NCBI RefSeq assembly: GCF_021018895.1
Contig: NC_079381.1
Location: 8,346,001-8,410,000, forward strand
Reading direction: 5' to 3'
From: Seriola aureovittata
Lineage: Eukaryota > Chordata > Actinopteri > Carangiformes > Carangidae
Length of the DNA stretch: 64,000 nt
Made by a program: the position numbers and the translations under genes. Under the pieces are notes generated by a model. The model had not been told where the DNA came from, did no database searches, and worked only from the letters and a program-made list of their open reading frames with translations. The stretch's first letter is position 1. Every line of letters begins with the position of its first letter. Shown one piece after another: positions 47,521 through 60,098 of this stretch.

Positions 47521-48898
47521 AGGTTAGCCAAGCTTGTTTTTTCAAGAGCAAATGAATGAAAACAGACTATTTTTGTAAACACCCATCACAGTTTATAGAC
47601 CAATTTCCTGGTCTAGTTTTGACCAACCATACTTACACACAGTTTCCCACTGCAATAAGGTATAATTTAACCACAGTTTGGGTTCACTTGCTTTCGGTTT
47701 AGACTCATATAAAGTGGTTTAAAAAATCTGGCGAAATTGTCAGCTTGTCTGATTGTCTGACTATTACTCATGTGTCTTGCCTTACATTGTGTGTTACTTT
47801 TGATGAGTAAAATGTTATTGTACCTGACAGAGGTGAAAAAAAGACCAGAAACACAGAGAAAGAGATAGCATTTTAAGAGGTGGATGTAGGGAAGTTTAAT
47901 GAGGAAAGGCAGATGCGGAGCGACAGAGCGAGGCGGTATCATAGGCATGAAGGCAAGAGTGCAAGAGAGGGAGAGTAAATTAAAACTCAGTACTTTTTTT
48001 TAACTGAGCTAGTTATCAGGAGAAGGTGCCAGTTATTGACTAATTCTGGGCAGCAGATGAGAGGCTCTTTACAAACCTGGCACACACACACCAAAACCAC
48101 AAAAATACACACACATCCATGATATCACTCCAACATACTCATGCACACACTCACAAAACCACACATGACATGTAAAAGGGCCCACACGCATATTTAGCCC
48201 CTCAAACACACGTTTATCACATCCACACACACACACACACACACACACATTCCTCCCTCATAATTATGCAGCCGTTTTATCCCTTCTCTATGCCCTCTCT
48301 CCGACAGAGCAACCCTGCCAGCGCTGTCTTCACAGAGCTGTTTTATTAGCATACCGCTATAATCACAGCTCAGCGCTTTATAGTGTGTATAAATGGCATT
48401 GCTGCATCGATGTACTGGCATATGGTTAGCGTCTTGCTGACACCACAGTCTTATTTGCTCATTGAATGTCACCAGTAGGGAAGATTTTCTTGTTTTCAGG
48501 TGTACCTGAGTTGACAATAGCTGGGAGACCAGGAGAATAGAGGGATGACAGTTGAAGAGGGAGGTTAAGATGTGAAAAGAAAGGGAGGAGAGGGGAGCTT
48601 AGATATGACAGGGGAGCAAAGAGGGTTGAGAAAAAGATGGGGAGAGAAGGGGAGAGGGATGTCACCTGGGATATAGAACATAAGGCAGAAGAAGAGAGGG
48701 GAGAAGCATGTAGAAAGGGAGGAAGAAGAGGTGAGAAGAGAGATAAACGGAGACCACAGTGAAGGTGGTCATTCCCCTCATGTTCCCTTCATGGACGATG
48801 GGAATGATGATGATGGGGGGAAAAGGAGAAGTAAGGGAGCAGTACAAGTTTAAAGTTATCCTCACATCCTGCTGTTCACATGTCAAAACATTTCAACA

Positions 48899-48900
<2 letters not shown>
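47521..48900. other. Gene-free stretch with a CA run, a candidate enhancer and a purine tract
   Basis: A (CA)13 run at 48224-48249 is followed by a repeat-free segment (48255-48450) with CATAATTATGCAGCC and TTTTATTAGCATACCGC words, and then by a strongly purine-rich tract at 48530-48760. The minus frames at 48194-48517 and 48459-48886 derive from these tracts. No exon is supported. Confidence 0.5.

Positions 48901-48940
<40 letters not shown>
48901..48940. repeat. (CA)20 microsatellite
   Basis: An uninterrupted CA run of 40 bases. Confidence 0.97.
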
Positions 48941-48941
<1 letters not shown>

Positions 48942-49401
48942 TGTACCAACAAACAATATGTGCATGTGTGCAATATTCATTTTGAGGGAAAATTTAGTTT
49001 CATGCAACCTGGTCCTTGTGTGGCAGTTTGGTCATAATTTTGTCAGATAATTACCACACATCAAGAAACAGAAGCAGTCTGACAATCCTACAGAGACCAA
49101 CAGGTTATTTGAAGAGGAAACAAAAGCAAAACCTTTCAAGATTATTCTCCAAACCATCCATCATAGCCCCTTTGTTATCATAACAGATAGACATAATGAC
49201 CAAATTACAAATTAAGCAGGAAAATTGCTCAACCCTTATATAGTGTTCATTTTAGATTTTTTCTGTCCACTGTGGTGTTTGGTGAAATACAGACTTCCCA
49301 CGGTCTTTCACAAAGTTCGTGGTGGTCGCTGCTGTGTTCTTGTCCAGATTTAATGGTTTTCATGAAAACTCCATGTCCTTGGCTTAGAAGTGAACTGTAT
49401 A
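48941..49401. other. Gene-free spacer
   Basis: AT-rich sequence up to the left end of a Tc1-like copy. No feature recognised. Confidence 0.6.
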
Positions 49402-50391
49402 CACAGGCTTTGGAAAGTATTCAGGCTTAAACGTTTTTTATTTGCACACTTTGTTGTGTTATAGATTAAATTTTTGCCAATCAAGACACACTCAATAACC
49501 CATAATGACAAACACATGTTTTCAGAAATTTCTGCAAGTTTATTGAAAATCAAAAGCTGAAATCTCTCATTTACAAAAAGTATTCAGACCCTTTGTTGTG
49601 GCACTCTGAAATGCGATCAGGTGCATCCTCTTTGTTTTAATTATCCTTGAGTTGTGACTAGTACTTGATTAGAGTCCAGCTGTGGCAAATTGAATTGATT
49701 GGACACCGTTTAGAAAGGCACAGACCTGTGTTTAGAAGGTCCCACAATTCACACTGCATGTCAGGACAAAAACCAAGACGTGAAGTCCAACTTTTTGTAG
49801 ACTCTCATAATAAAATTGTGGCGAGGCATGGATCGGGGCGAGGGTATAAAACCATTTTCTAAAGCCTCGAGTGTTCTCAGGAGCACAGTGGCCTGAGTAA
49901 CTGGCCAAGAAGGGCCTTCTCCACAGTGGCAGGGACAAGGAGACTAGACAGAGTTAAGGGAAGGGTGAATGCAGAGAGGTTCTTGAAGGAAACTTGAGTG
50001 CACGTGATCTGAGACTGAGGCGACAGTTCAACTTTCAGCATGTTAACAAGCATTCAGCCAACACACCCATGTCCCCGACTGTCCTTGAGTGGCGGGGCCA
50101 AAGCCCAGACTTAATCCTCAAAAAACATCTGTGGAGAGACCTGGTAATCTTGAGAGCTTGAGATGGTCTGCCAAGATGTTTCGTATAAATTCCCCAAATC
50201 CAGGAGAGGAGACGTGCCCCAACTTGAACTAAAGCTCTAAATGTTTTTGTAAACGAGAGAAAGATTTCAGTTCTTGATTTTTAAGAAATTTGCAAAAATT
50301 GTCTTTATGGGCTATTGGGTTTTGATCGATTGCCCAAAATTGCAATTTTATCCATTTACAATTAAATCTTAAAATCTCTCTGAAGCTAATG
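49402..50391 (+). mobile_element. Tc1-like transposon, internally deleted copy 1
   Basis: The left end (ACACAGGCTTTGGAAAGTAT) and right end (AATCTCTCTGAAGCTAATGTA) are diverged inverted repeats. TA dinucleotides flank both ends, as expected for Tc1/mariner insertions. It shares its first 450 bp with the reversed copy at 60720-61918: AGGTGCATCCTCTTTG here, TTTAATTATxCTTGAGTTGTG, TTGAATTGATTGGACAC and AGAAAGGCACAGACCTGTGT. About 990 bp long against about 1.6 kb for a full element, it has lost the middle of the transposase gene. It cannot move by itself. Confidence 0.8.
49780..50230 (+). pseudogene. Tc1-like transposase pseudogene (copy 1)
   Basis: Remnant of a DD34E transposase. The amino-terminal start is changed from ATG to GTG (49780-49782) and an early stop follows. 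The DNA-binding region jumps at about 49920 to text from the catalytic region, so the part with the first catalytic Asp is missing. The later block reads LRLRRQFNFQHVNKH, where the second catalytic Asp has become Val (50042-50044), and VLEWRGQSPDLILKKHLWRD, where the final catalytic Glu has become Lys (50123-50125). All the catalytic positions are therefore lost. Confidence 0.75.
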
Positions 50392-50654
50392 TACTTGCAT
50401 ATACATGAGTATACATGTCACATTCAGTGCTGTGGGCAATTTAGACAAGTTGGTAACACATCATATACAGAGCAGACCTTACAAACACACAGAAGATCAC
50501 ATAAGGGTTAAATGCAAATACAGGCACTTATGCATGCATGTATACTGCACCCATGAGCCCACGCAGACACATAAGATAAAGATAATGACATTTCCAGTAT
50601 CTAGAGCTTTACTGCCTTCACTCCTGTCCAGGGAATGTGATTTATGGAGGGTGC

Positions 50655-50668
50655 GTGTGTGTGTGTGT

Positions 50669-50725
<57 letters not shown>

Positions 50726-50730
50726 TGTGT
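50655..50730. repeat. (GT)n microsatellite, interrupted
   Basis: A GT tract of about 76 bases with single C and A interruptions (50673 and 50724). It explains the frames at 50405-50818, 50601-50864 and 50637-50990. Confidence 0.95.
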
Positions 50731-53364
50731 GGGGCACCCAGGCGGCCCAGGACTGCACTGTGAGAACGAATGTATGCCTGAACCTCTTCTCCTTCTCGTC
50801 TCTCTGGCTGCTCTCTAAACTCTACTCCATCATCCTTCTTCCTCTTCTCTTTTCCTCTTTGCACATCTCCAGAGTTAACTTAACTCAGTCTCCTCCTCTT
50901 CTCTCATATCTTTGTGATTTTATGTCTCCTCTTCAGAGAGATGTGTTATTTCTCTCTCTGTTTCTCTTCCCCAACTCTAATTTCTTCTGATCCTCCTTCC
51001 TCTTAATATGATCATTTCTTGTCTTGCTATGTATGTCTACTGCGAGTGTGCTATGTGATATGTATATACATATATGTGATATGGAAAACAAAAAATGGAT
51101 AGAGGCAATAAGATAATGATGATGATATACATCATGGGTTAATCCTTTCTGTTTGTGACCCATCTAACCACGTCCCTGCTTTGCCAAACACGTCTGGATT
51201 ATGTTTGCTTGCATTGCAATTTGCATTTTCTTTTTTCTTTTTTTTGCTGGTAAGTTATGAAGAACAATGATTAAAGCGGGACACATTCATACTGATGCTG
51301 AAATATTTATTTGGAAAAGTAAATAATGTTTTTAGAAAAAGAGGGAAAAAAACTATAAATTATTTGATTGTTCAAAAGGTTGTACCCCAGTAACACTGAC
51401 ATCTACATTGAAAAGCCACAGTATTTAAAACACACAGCCCGAGGCGTTGATTTCTTTTTAATGGAGGATTTCACTGACAATATCATAACAGCACATTTAT
51501 TCATAATACACAGTTATGAAAATATACGCATGCACTAGCTGACACATCATCTGAATAAAGTATCACATTTTGCAGCTTATTATATCGCAGCTGAAATAAA
51601 ACTCCATTCAGACGCAGCTCCTGCATCGGCCTATTGAGTTCCTTTCTGTTGTAGAGATGAACAACTCAGCAGATAAATAGCTGCTTATACAGGCAGAAAT
51701 GGTACTCAAGTAGCAATACGTTTTATTCAGACAGAAGCGCTTCAACAGATGAAGTGCAAGTGTTTAGATTGACAACAGAATATACAGCCAATTCTATGTA
51801 GGGAATAGCAGTAGCAGCAGTGCCCATAGGCCTCACTGTGTCCAGCCTGGAAAGATGACATTATTGACATTATGTGTGCAAAAGCATCAGCCTCTACAAA
51901 AAGAGGCATGTGCATATTTTCGAAGATGAAACATGGTGCAGCATTTGGAGCTAAAATAGACAGATTTTGTTTTTCCCTCAAGAGCTGGAGGAGACCAAAA
52001 TAGAGATAAGATTCATCAGGTGGGCAGAAATATGACTGTGAATGAATGGTAATGTTGCTCCGTATCTGCTGGATGTGTAATTAGGCAGGTGTTTGCTAAC
52101 ATATTAACATATTACTGTATCAGTGCTGTCACGCTGTTCCCAGCTTGTACTCATTAAAATTTGCCACCTGAAGCATCAAGTGGAGACTTAATAATGTTCA
52201 CGTGCCTTACTTAATTTAAATGCAATTTACATTTCATTTCAATATATATCAGGTTGGGCCTGAGACCCTCGTGGGAGCACTGGGGCTGCAGGGGGTGTGC
52301 TTTAGAGCCCACTGTGCACAACCCTTCCTGCCTCTTTTTGTTCGTAGATTCCTTGTTGTGTGCATTCAATGCCACTAGTTCCAGGCTACATGTGTGTTTG
52401 TACATGAGTGTTTGTACATGAGTGTGTGTCAGCATGTCCACAGTTGGCTTCGTCCTCTCTCCCCAAAGTGCCGTTAAAAGGAGCCACTCGGCAAAAAGTG
52501 ATTCATGTTCAATTTCACAGAGTGCAATCATGATCCCTTGCTCCCTTTTTATGCTCACCCATATAAAGTAAGAAAAGGGGAGAAAAAAAGATTACAATAA
52601 ACTGCTCTTTAAATATTATGTCTCAGCAGAAAAAAAAAGAGTTTTCATCAGCGGCTAAATTACGCATTCATACGAGAGAACAGATTCTAAGATTGGTGCA
52701 AAGTAATTTGTGTGACCGCTCAGGTGTTTTTTTTTCATTGTTTTATTTCCCATTTTATTATGTTTAGGTTCATTACTGTTGTGATGCATTGGATAGAAAT
52801 AGAAAAAGGGAGGAATAAGAAGAGTGGAGGAGAAATGGGGGGAGGGCAGTGGCTCTGAAAAGAAAAGATGGTTAAAATCCGAGAGCATCGCCCGATCACA
52901 TCAGCTGTCGTCTGTGAACCAACCTGTCAAACAATCTCCCCTGCCATTTCAACCAAGTGTCGGAAAGTCATTCAATCAAGAAAACCAATGACTCATTTGC
53001 TCCATCAGAGAGTTAGCTGGGTCTAGACAGCTGCCTGCAGAAGTGATTCACTGAAACACACCAACATTTGGCCAGAGAGCCAGGAGACATTTGCTGTTTT
53101 ATTCAGCTGCCAGCCAGAGGATCGGCCCACCATCCTGTCACTCAGCCAATCACCCTATACAGTAAGTTAGTCAACTAGTCAGTTATACAGTCCATTAAGT
53201 CAGATTGGAGCCGTCTAGTTAAATGGCTCTCTTCACACCTCATTTCCCTCCGTCACTCGCTTTTCTCTCATTTAGAGGCAGCAGTGAGACAGAACTGAAA
53301 AGAAGGTGGAGAGAAATTAGTGGAGATATTTTCATGTTTGAAAACGTTTTTAAGGGTATTGTCA
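50731..53364. other. Gene-free stretch
   Basis: The plus strand from 50780 to 51000 is pyrimidine-rich. The segment 52060-52250 is AT-rich, free of repeats, with TAATTAGGCAGGTG and GTTCACGTGCC words that could bind homeodomain and bHLH factors. A 14-bp unit GTGTTTGTACATGA is duplicated at 52394-52421. No exon is supported. Confidence 0.5.
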
Positions 53365-53390
53365 TTCTTCTTCTTCTTCTTCTTCTTCTT
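53365..53390. repeat. (TTC)8 microsatellite
   Basis: A TTC trinucleotide run of about 26 bases that yields a poly-leucine stretch in a chance frame. Confidence 0.93.
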
Positions 53391-56260
53391 TCTAAAATTC
53401 ATTCTGCCTCATTCTCTGCCTGCTTTTCTCACTTTCTATCATCAGTTCCTGTGTAATAAATGAAAATCTAATCCAAAAATCATCTTTCATTTGGACATAG
53501 TTTTGCATCCAATGTCCCAGCAGTCCTCCAACTAAGACAACAGATATCTCAGTGTCTCAGAGACAAATAAGCATTAACAGGCAGAATAATTAAAGCATTA
53601 TTCAGGGAAGTTTTGATATGAAACATATTTGTCGTCTCCCTTCAGGGGAATTCTTTACTTCATTTAACTAATAAACTTCTAATGAAGTTAGACAAGACAA
53701 TGTTGAAAAGCAAGCAAATTGTGAGCAGGGCTGGAAACAATAAATGTGTTGTGAAGAATAACCCTCAGTCACTGTATAATGTGAACCAGTTGACAGTGGG
53801 TTTTTTGCCATCCTGAAATGCCCTTGATCGAAGCTCGAAATCTTTATTACGTGACAGATTTGCTGTCGTGAAGCTGATCCTGACCTTTGACCTCTTTAGT
53901 GCGGGGATAAGACAATTACTGCGTCTCAGTTTACTGTGTACACTTATATACTCACTGGCGTAGTGTGTGTGCTACAATATGGTAGTGTTGTCTCAAATCA
54001 AACGCTGCTGTTGTGACGTTACCGGAAAGCACGATTGCAACATTTGGACGCAATTGTCGCCTGCTCAAATTTCCACGCGCTGCTTTGCGCAAGTGCCTTT
54101 AAAAAATGAACATTTCACTTTCCTGTGTGTGCTCGCTGTTTCATGCAACGTGGATATCAGGCCACCAAAGGTGCATATGTTGTGGTAAAGTTCATAGCGG
54201 TTTATTTTGGGAGATTGTTTTAGGTATAGGCATGGCTGAGGCAGGTTAACGAGAAGGGTCAGAACTGACGTCACACCCGTGGGGGACGTGTGGGTGGTGG
54301 CCCTGGTGGATTAGCTGCCAGCAGTTGCACCTGTAAAGGAGAGCTTCGGTTTCCATGGTATTTGACCCACCATGAGGGAGACACTACCATGAACTGTTTT
54401 GATATACCTTTTAAACTGAACATCCACACAGAAGAGCGGACTGAAGCGGCAGAGCGAGCCTTCTAAAGTCTTCGTCTGGCCCAAGTGAGCCCGTCACAGG
54501 TACAGGAGACAGTGACTCAGTGGTGAGGTTACACTCACCCACCCAATCTAGGTCACACTTTCAAGTCCAACTCAACACGCAGGGAGAGGCACTAGGTTAT
54601 GGGCTGGCTAGCCTTAAGGAAAATCATTTGTGTGCGATTAGGCGAGCAGTTTAACAGTGCCGATGACTTGTCCTCCTTCCGAACTGCAAATTGAAACTCA
54701 GAGAATACCTTAAATTGAATCATCATGTCCTGTTCCGACAATCTCTCAAGAAACCGAAGAGACACTTTGGCGTCAACTGCAGTGACAGACATTATCGTGA
54801 GCTGTGATGATCAACACGATACAAGCGGCTCTCGAGCCTCTACGGGATAGAAAATAACTGTACTGTGAGCCTGTAAAAGTGCATTGTACTAGCTGTAATC
54901 TGGGCGTAAAATATGCTATAATTACTCCGCTTGCAAAATCTCAAGCGGCTGAATATAATAAAGGCTTTATTGAAAAGCTTTTGGTGAAAACATGAGCTTT
55001 GCTGTTATATACCTCCAATGGAAGGCACTTCTCTCCACACCCCTCAGCTCCATAGCCACGGCCGTTTCAATTGTTGTTTCACTGCCAAAAAATTCTATAT
55101 TCAATATGAAACAGTTAACTTATGAGGAACACATCTCTACTATTCAAGAGGATGTCATTAAAGTGATAGTTGAAAGTATTTTGAGGGATTATTATTTTAT
55201 TTTTTATCATTGATGTAATGATACACTCAGCAGTGGCTCAGTGGCTCAGTATCCATGTTGTCAATCCTCTTCTCTCCTCTTCATATGGTTTGTTGGTTTT
55301 CCATAGAGGACACAGCAGCACACACACTGATTGTTTTCTTGTCAAAACAAGAAGTGTGTATGTGTATGTGCGTATGTGTGTCCTGGCAGTACATCTTTAG
55401 TATCTAAGTGGGACAGACTAGCAGACGTGCAAGAAGAATATATAAATCTTAATCACTATTCCCTGTGCAATGGTAAACATACACACACAAACACACACAC
55501 ACACAGTGAGTGATATACTATTTCAAGCATGTAGTATATTTTCCACTCACGAATGCAGCACACATCCACAACCACAGGGCATTTTACCCCTCTTCTCAGT
55601 ATAACTATGATTATTCCTCCATCAAGCGACTGCATCTCAACCTCTCTTGTCTTTTTCAAATTGACCTGCTGACTTAATGATCTTTAAAAAAAAAAAAAAA
55701 ACATTGCATATTCCCATAGACATCCCATGATGCCTATATCAATCTACTTTTTTTTTCTTCCTTCTGTAATCTTCATTTCCTTTGCTTTGTTTTGTCTCAT
55801 ATTCTTCAGCCCTCACCTTGTCATCGTGCTACTATCTCCTTGAGCATATAGAGTATTTGTGTAGGTGTGGTTTCAAGGGGTCATATGCCTGGTTATGCGT
55901 GTTATTTATTTTTCTCTATTTCTTTCTTTCTTAACAGTCCGTCCACATCTTCCTTTGTCCTCAACTTACTCTTCCCCTGCCTTCTTTTAAATCCTTCAAA
56001 AGATTCGGCTCCTGCCACACAATGAAACTGTGGCGGATTTTGTAGCAAATTAGAACCTCATATGAAAATAAGAAGAATTGTCCTTTAAACTGCCCCTGGC
56101 GCTCCGCTCTGCGTCTTAGTAAGGAAAGAGGGAAACGGTTTGAAAACATTTCAATTTTAAAGCATGCCAATCAAGTATTCTTACCTCAGTAGTGGGATTC
56201 AGCGAGCTAAGCAAGCTGCTCTACTCTACAGGACATCAGTGGATGGGAGAAGACATTAAC
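53391..56260. other. Gene-free stretch
   Basis: No exon is supported. The interval 54240-54560 is richer in G and C, with GTGGGGGACGTGTGGG and CACACCCGTG words, and could be an old retroelement end, but no partner copy is present here. CA/GT-rich patches near 55340-55380 and 55480-55505 create small frames. A-run at 55685-55700. Confidence 0.5.
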
Positions 56261-56948
56261 AGGGGCTTCAGAAAGTATTCACCTTGACTTTTTACACACA
56301 TTATTATGTGGTAGGTTCAGTCACACTCATTGACCCATTATGACAAAGGGAAAACTTGTCTTCTAAACTAAACTTGTTGTCTAAAAATCTGGTCGGAATT
56401 TAGGGACGGATGATCCAAACACGGATAGATCCTTGAAGAAAACCTGCTCCAGAGTGCATGCAACCAGAGGCTAGAACGGCTGTTCACCTTTCAGCATGGC
56501 AATGACCTGAAGCATCCAGCCAAGAAAATGCTGGAGTGGCTTTGGGACGAGTTTCTGACTGAGCCACAGCCCAGACTTTAACCCCACAGAACATCTGTGG
56601 AGAGACCTGAAGATGGCAGCTCACAAACACCTCCCATCCAATCTGATTGAGCTTGAGAGAATCTGCCAGGAAGACTGTAAATCCAGGTGTGCAAAGCTTG
56701 TAGAGACACAAAAAGATTCAACGCTGTAGTTGCTGCCAAAGGGAGCTTCTACAGTGTACTGAATTAAGGGTCTGAATACTTTTGTATATGAGAGATTTCA
56801 GTTTTAGATTTTTAATAAGTTTGCCAAAATGTTTTCACTTTGTCTTGATGGGCAAAGATGGCCAGTTTTATCAATTTGAAATTAAATGAATAAAGCAATA
56901 AATTATGCAAAAAGTGAAGGCACATGAATACTTTCTGAAGCCTCTGTA
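56261..56948 (+). mobile_element. Tc1-like transposon, internally deleted copy 2
   Basis: Ends AGGGGCTTCAGAAAGTATTC (56261-56280) and GAATACTTTCTGAAGCCTCT (56927-56946) are inverted repeats with one mismatch over about 20 bp; the right end is followed by GTATA. It belongs to the same lineage as copies 49402-50391 and 60720-61918. At about 690 bp it has lost the whole amino-terminal half of the transposase, while its 3' coding end and right end are the best preserved of the three. Confidence 0.85.
56433..56729 (+). pseudogene. Tc1-like transposase, C-terminal half (copy 2)
   Basis: Readable from ILEENLLQSACNQRLERLF through FQHGNDLKHPAKKMLEWLW, so the second catalytic Asp is replaced by Gly (56498-56500). 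After EPQP a one-base shift puts DFNPTEHLWRDLKMAAH in another frame, where the final catalytic Glu survives (56589-56591). The frame continues through LPSNLIELERICQEDCKSRC to a stop at 56727-56729 near the normal carboxy terminus. The amino-terminal DNA-binding domain and first Asp are absent. It is inactive. Confidence 0.8.
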
Positions 56949-58524
56949 TATAATGTCGGCTGTCTCTGGGCAGACACTGCTGTTGAGGAGACGGTGCTGG
57001 TGTTTTAGTTTTTCCACTCATGAATGATGAGGTCACAACAATGGCATCTCGCCAAACAAAGCAAATGTAATCAAGTAATTTTAATGGGTCTGTCACAAGT
57101 CAGACCAAGTGGAGCTTGTAGTTTAACCTTGGTGGACTCTCAGACATGACCTTGTATTAACTAATAGCAAGTGGTCTTGACAGTGTTGACCTTAAGAGAC
57201 CCAGACAGCACAAAAGAGCAGGAGATCATTTTAATTGTGTTGCACCAACCAGTTTGACAGCTTGTAACTCTGCTCTGCTGTAATGTAGACAGTTAAAAAA
57301 AAAAAAAAGAAGAGTATCATGGGACGGCAGTAAATGCTACAAATTTGTTCCCTTGAATTAGTTTAAATGAACATCCGGTGAGCAACTAAGCTAGCTGACT
57401 TGCCAACTGCTAGTTAGCCATACTTGTTTTCAGTACAGCATTAACATTTCACCGATAGTCGTGCAGATGAATTCTGCTGCGCCACTATTTAGTCTGAGTC
57501 TGTGCTTGGATTTCTTCTTTAACGTAGTCGTGGTTTGTGATTTACAATGGTCGTTCTTCTACATAGCTGGGCTGGAGTCTGTCATATAGTAGCCTGTAGC
57601 TTTGAAATATGTTTTCCCAAAGTCAGTAGGAAGAATATCAAGGGTATTTTGTCGGTTGAAAATTTTATCATGACCTCTTTCCATTAGCTGTGTGTCATTT
57701 TTTTTTAGAATCCCTTTGTCTCTCTTATTTCTCCAAAACGACAGTATATCAATTTGTCATGTGCTTTTCTTTTTCTTTTCCATCTAGTCTCTCTATACTT
57801 CCTTGCAATTCTTCTCCACAGATGTCCCTCCATAACTATAACAATGTATCTTTCTGTCTCTTTCCCTGGCTATCATATGTCCCCGCTGGCCCTTCTCTTA
57901 CACCTCACCACCCCTCTGTCCCTCCTTCTATCCAGGCTGTCTCCTTATCTCACTTTAATATCCTTCATTCCAAAGCTCCCATCCATCTCCAGTGAAAGAG
58001 AGAGTAGAGGGAAAGAGAGGGGCAGAGGGTAGGAGCATTATCATTGGTGCCACTGCAAAATATTTACTGTAATCTTATTGCAATAAGTTCAATAATCACA
58101 GTACAGTAACTTCAAATTGCTTTTTCTTCTTGCATCCATCGGCGTATACCCACCCCTCCCAGATAATCTACAAACTGAGACAAAAACAACAGATACATTT
58201 GTAATGATTCAATAAACAGCAATTCAAAATGGATTTGTTACAATTTATTTCAGCTTAACATTTATAATCCACAGAAAAGTTGCATTTGCAGTTGCCCTGA
58301 GCTCTACACAGACTTTTGGCCTCTTCAAGCTCATTTTTTTTTGGCTGTGTGTCCCGCAAATGAGTTTCGTCAACAGCATCTTCAACCAAAGCAGGCAGGT
58401 GTATCCAGCAAAAAAAACAATCTAATGAGCTCAAAATTAGCAGCTAACTAGTGAACATAGTGAAACATTTCTCACAAGACCCAGAGAGACCCAAAAAGAA
58501 CTGAGAGGAAAGTTAAACAGAGGA
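56949..58524. other. Gene-free stretch with pyrimidine-rich block
   Basis: The plus strand is C/T-rich from about 57690 to 57990 and gives two overlapping frames (57690-57995, 57754-58032) rich in Ser, Leu and Pro. An A-run lies at 57296-57308. No exon or element is recognised otherwise. Confidence 0.5.
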
Positions 58525-58822
58525 AACCTCAACATGTTTCAACATGACAATGCCCCCAAAGCCAGGCCCATAAAGAAATGTTTTTTTGGAGTTTAGTGTG
58601 GAGAAACTAGACTGACTTCAAACCCATCCAACTCCCTTGGCACCACTTAAGCCTTGTGTTATTGGCCAACATCATGGCCCGACCTCCCTCGTGCTTTTGA
58701 GTCTGAATAGGAGCAAATCCCTGTAGCCAGGTTCGAAAATCTTGAGAAGAGCCTTGCCAGAACAATGGAGGCTGTTACAGAAGCATGTTAATGCCCCTGG
58801 TGTTGGAATGAGATGTAAAACA
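58525..58822 (+). pseudogene. Fragment of a second Tc1-like transposase lineage
   Basis: The text FQHDNAPKARPIKKCFF (from 58537) is the catalytic block of a different Tc1 lineage common in fish, keeping the second catalytic Asp (58546-58548). Further on, GCCCGACCTCCC, AAGAGCCTTGCCAGAACA and AATGGAGGCTGTTACAGAAG follow the order of the carboxy-terminal coding region, and GGTGTTGGAATGAGATGT matches the usual sequence just after its stop. Stops and frameshifts are frequent and the block with the final Glu is not recognisable. Inverted repeats are missing at both sides, so only about 300 bp of the original element remain. Confidence 0.7.
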
Positions 58823-59560
58823 ATCAAATAATGGTGTAAAATTTGAGTCTTGGCATACTGCAATAACACTGTGTGTCAGAGGTGTTAGCTTGTATTCTTC
58901 TGCACCTAGGTTGCCAAGAATTTTTCAATTTGTTAGAACTACATTAGTTCAAAACTGAATAACACAGGACTGTCAGTCATTTTTGAATCCGTAAACCGTG
59001 ACTTATTCCCAACCCTGCTGTTGTTTGCCCAGATAACACAACTGACTCTTTACAGAGTTTCTCCAAACTTGAGAGCTTGTTGGGAGCTCTCTGACTTCTC
59101 TACCTTTAGCACAGGTTCATGGTCAGAGAAGGGACACTTGCTGTTAGAGGTCCCGAGCTATGCAAGCCGCTGATTCCCTACGGTTAGTGTTCTGTTGCTC
59201 AACCAAACTCTTGTGGGGCCAAGAGGAGAATAAAATTTGACTGTTAAAGGGAGCAACAGCACAACATCAAAACTGAAAAAAAAAAAAAAAATCAAATTTT
59301 CCATCATGTTTTGGTTCACTGCTGCATGCAGGTCTGTCTCGTTACCTTCTTGCTCTTTCTCCTCTTGTTCCCTCCCTGCCGGTTTCTTATATTTTATCAC
59401 TCCCTTTGCTTATTATATGCGACTATAATGTCCAATAAAGCAGAAATGCAATAAAAATAATATTAAAAAATGGTCATGGAAGAGGAGGTGGACAGAGCCA
59501 GGGAATGAACACAAGGAGGGAGAAAGGAAGAAGTATTTTCTATTTGTGCTCTTGGGAGAG
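58823..59560. other. Gene-free spacer
   Basis: AT-rich with an A-run at 59275-59291. Minus frame 59158-59400 and plus frame 59237-59428 carry no domain. Confidence 0.55.
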
Positions 59561-59580
59561 ACAGACAGACAGACAGACAG

Positions 59581-59615
<35 letters not shown>

Positions 59616-59616
59616 C
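59561..59616. repeat. Compound (ACAG)5(AC)n microsatellite
   Basis: Five ACAG tetranucleotides pass directly into an AC run of about 28 bases, with one GC interruption at 59609. It generates the Thr-His and Cys-Val frames around 59413-59687. Confidence 0.95.
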
Positions 59617-60019
59617 TCATGCAAGTGCATGCTCACACACACATACACAGTCTACATGTGCACCGGAGGCACTCAAGTCATTTTTGAAAAACATAAATAT
59701 CTTTCAATATGGGAAATGAGATGATGTCTTCTTCTTCTTCCTCTTCCTTTTTAGTCTGTCTGCTTCTTGCTCTTCCTCCCCAGAAACGCACTATAGGGCT
59801 GTATTTTATCAGAGTTATTTTCTTTGTCTTCCTCCCTTTTCTTTATGTTTAGCTGCTTCTTTCCTGCTTACTGTTTATGTCTTTTTTTCCCTTACATCCA
59901 TTATCTTCCTCTGCCGGTTTGGTTTTTATTTTTCTCTTTTAATTGTATATTTGTCTTGTTTGCCTCTCTATTTGTCATATCATAGTGTTAGTTTGTCCCT
60001 GGTTCACTGGGGTCAGAAT

Positions 60020-60098
60020 ACACACACACACAAACAGATAAACACATGCGCACACACACGCGCGTGCACACACACGCTTGCACACACATACACACACA
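60020..60098. repeat. Imperfect CA/CG simple repeat
   Basis: Alternating CACACA, GCGCAC and ACGCGCGTGC words with frequent interruptions. The alternating purine-pyrimidine pattern can adopt left-handed Z-DNA. Confidence 0.85.

Noticed and set aside
50405..50990. 117- to 137-codon plus-strand frames
   Set aside because: Their length comes from the GT tract and the adjoining pyrimidine-rich DNA.
54240..54560. Possible CpG island or gene start
   Set aside because: Composition is only mildly G/C-rich, with no clear first exon or splice donor; more likely an old repeat end.
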